Source: an uncultured Bacilli bacterium
GTDB taxonomy: Bacteria; Bacillota_I; Bacilli_A; RF39; UBA660
Direction of reading: 5' to 3'
NCBI GenBank assembly: GCA_947628125.1
Contig: CANQYR010000068.1
Span: forward strand, 1-5,165
DNA length: 5,165 nucleotides
Shown: piece after piece, positions 5,090-5,165 of the stretch
How positions within the stretch are numbered: the first letter of the stretch is position 1
Layout of the letters: the number at the start of each line of letters is the position of its first letter
Notes under the pieces: generated by a model
What the model was told of the DNA's origin: nothing
Databases searched by the model: none
The model's input: the letters and a program-made list of their open reading frames with translations, nothing else
Position numbers and translations under genes: made by a program

Positions 5090-5165
5090 ATCGAGTAGAG
5101 AAAATTTTTAAATAATCTTACATTATTTAATATTTTTCCCTCTCACACCACCGTACGTACCGTTC
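5090..5165 (-). mobile_element. 3' end of a group II intron (domain V distal strand and complete domain VI)
   Basis: Read on the minus strand from the right edge, GGTACGTACGG followed by TGGTGTGAGAGG is the typical 3' strand of group II intron domain V and the link into domain VI. The next part folds as a complete domain VI. The 5' arm (5144-5122) pairs with the 3' arm (5116-5093) at 21 of 23 positions, with two A-A mismatches and one G-U, around a GTAAG loop (5121-5117). A single unpaired A at 5096 is the expected branch point, 7 nt from the intron end. The intron ends CTACTCGAT at 5090, matching the AY rule. Group II introns are self-splicing ribozymes and, with an intron-encoded reverse transcriptase, retroelements. 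The catalytic core, domain IV and any reverse transcriptase lie beyond the window, so completeness cannot be judged. The intron runs in the same direction as cse60, ending 68 nt before it. Confidence 0.85.

Noticed and set aside
1..5165. CRISPR array, tRNA, rRNA, riboswitch, phage or toxin-antitoxin module
   Set aside because: No repeat-spacer pattern, cloverleaf, known aptamer core or recognisable phage or toxin motif was seen on either strand.

Overview
The window is AT-rich (roughly 30% GC by eye) bacterial DNA of Firmicutes/Bacilli type. The evidence is strong GGAGG or GGTGA ribosome-binding sites, a YtxG/YtxH-like gene pair, a YtxH-family envelope protein, a YtxH-neighbouring bacterial lipoprotein, TrmB, a YtgP-type MurJ flippase and a homologue of the small sporulation protein Cse60. 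TGA is used as a stop (ATGA overlap at 326-329) and tryptophan is TGG, so the ordinary bacterial code is in use rather than the Mycoplasma code. A low-GC, possibly spore-forming, perhaps uncultured Bacilli lineage fits; no species can be named.

Layout, left to right. A minus-strand cluster, transcribed right to left, fills 1-2130: a lipoprotein of unknown family (1483-2130), a long disordered charged protein (646-1467), a YtxG/DUF948-like membrane protein (326-646) and a YtxH-family protein cut by the left edge (1-329). The last three genes overlap or nearly touch, and a very good sigma-A-type promoter (2151-2179) sits directly upstream of the lipoprotein. Next to the right, also minus strand, is trmB (2182-2808), the tRNA m7G46 methyltransferase. 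The only plus-strand gene is a 98-residue Asn/Ser-rich protein with a short leucine-zipper-like coiled coil (2911-3207). It is divergent from trmB and ends in a strong intrinsic terminator. That hairpin doubles as the last codons of the convergent murJ gene (3212-4855). murJ overlaps the end of cse60 (4845-5021), so the two are probably translated together.

The right edge (5090-5165) is not a gene. It is the 3' end of a group II intron on the minus strand: the distal strand of domain V, then a complete domain VI with a bulged branch-point adenosine 7 nt before the intron end. The intron lies about 70 bp upstream of cse60, in the same orientation. Its 3' exon begins with what looks like the 3' arm and T-tract of a terminator. 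The intron body and any reverse transcriptase lie beyond the window.

Taken together, the window holds envelope functions (lipid II flipping by MurJ, the lipoprotein, two small membrane proteins), one tRNA-modification enzyme and two genes with a possible sporulation link (cse60, and the plus-strand gene with its atypical promoter). I see no wholly new multi-gene system. The least explained items are the disordered protein with its SepF-like N-terminus and embedded linear motif, and the plus-strand coiled-coil protein.
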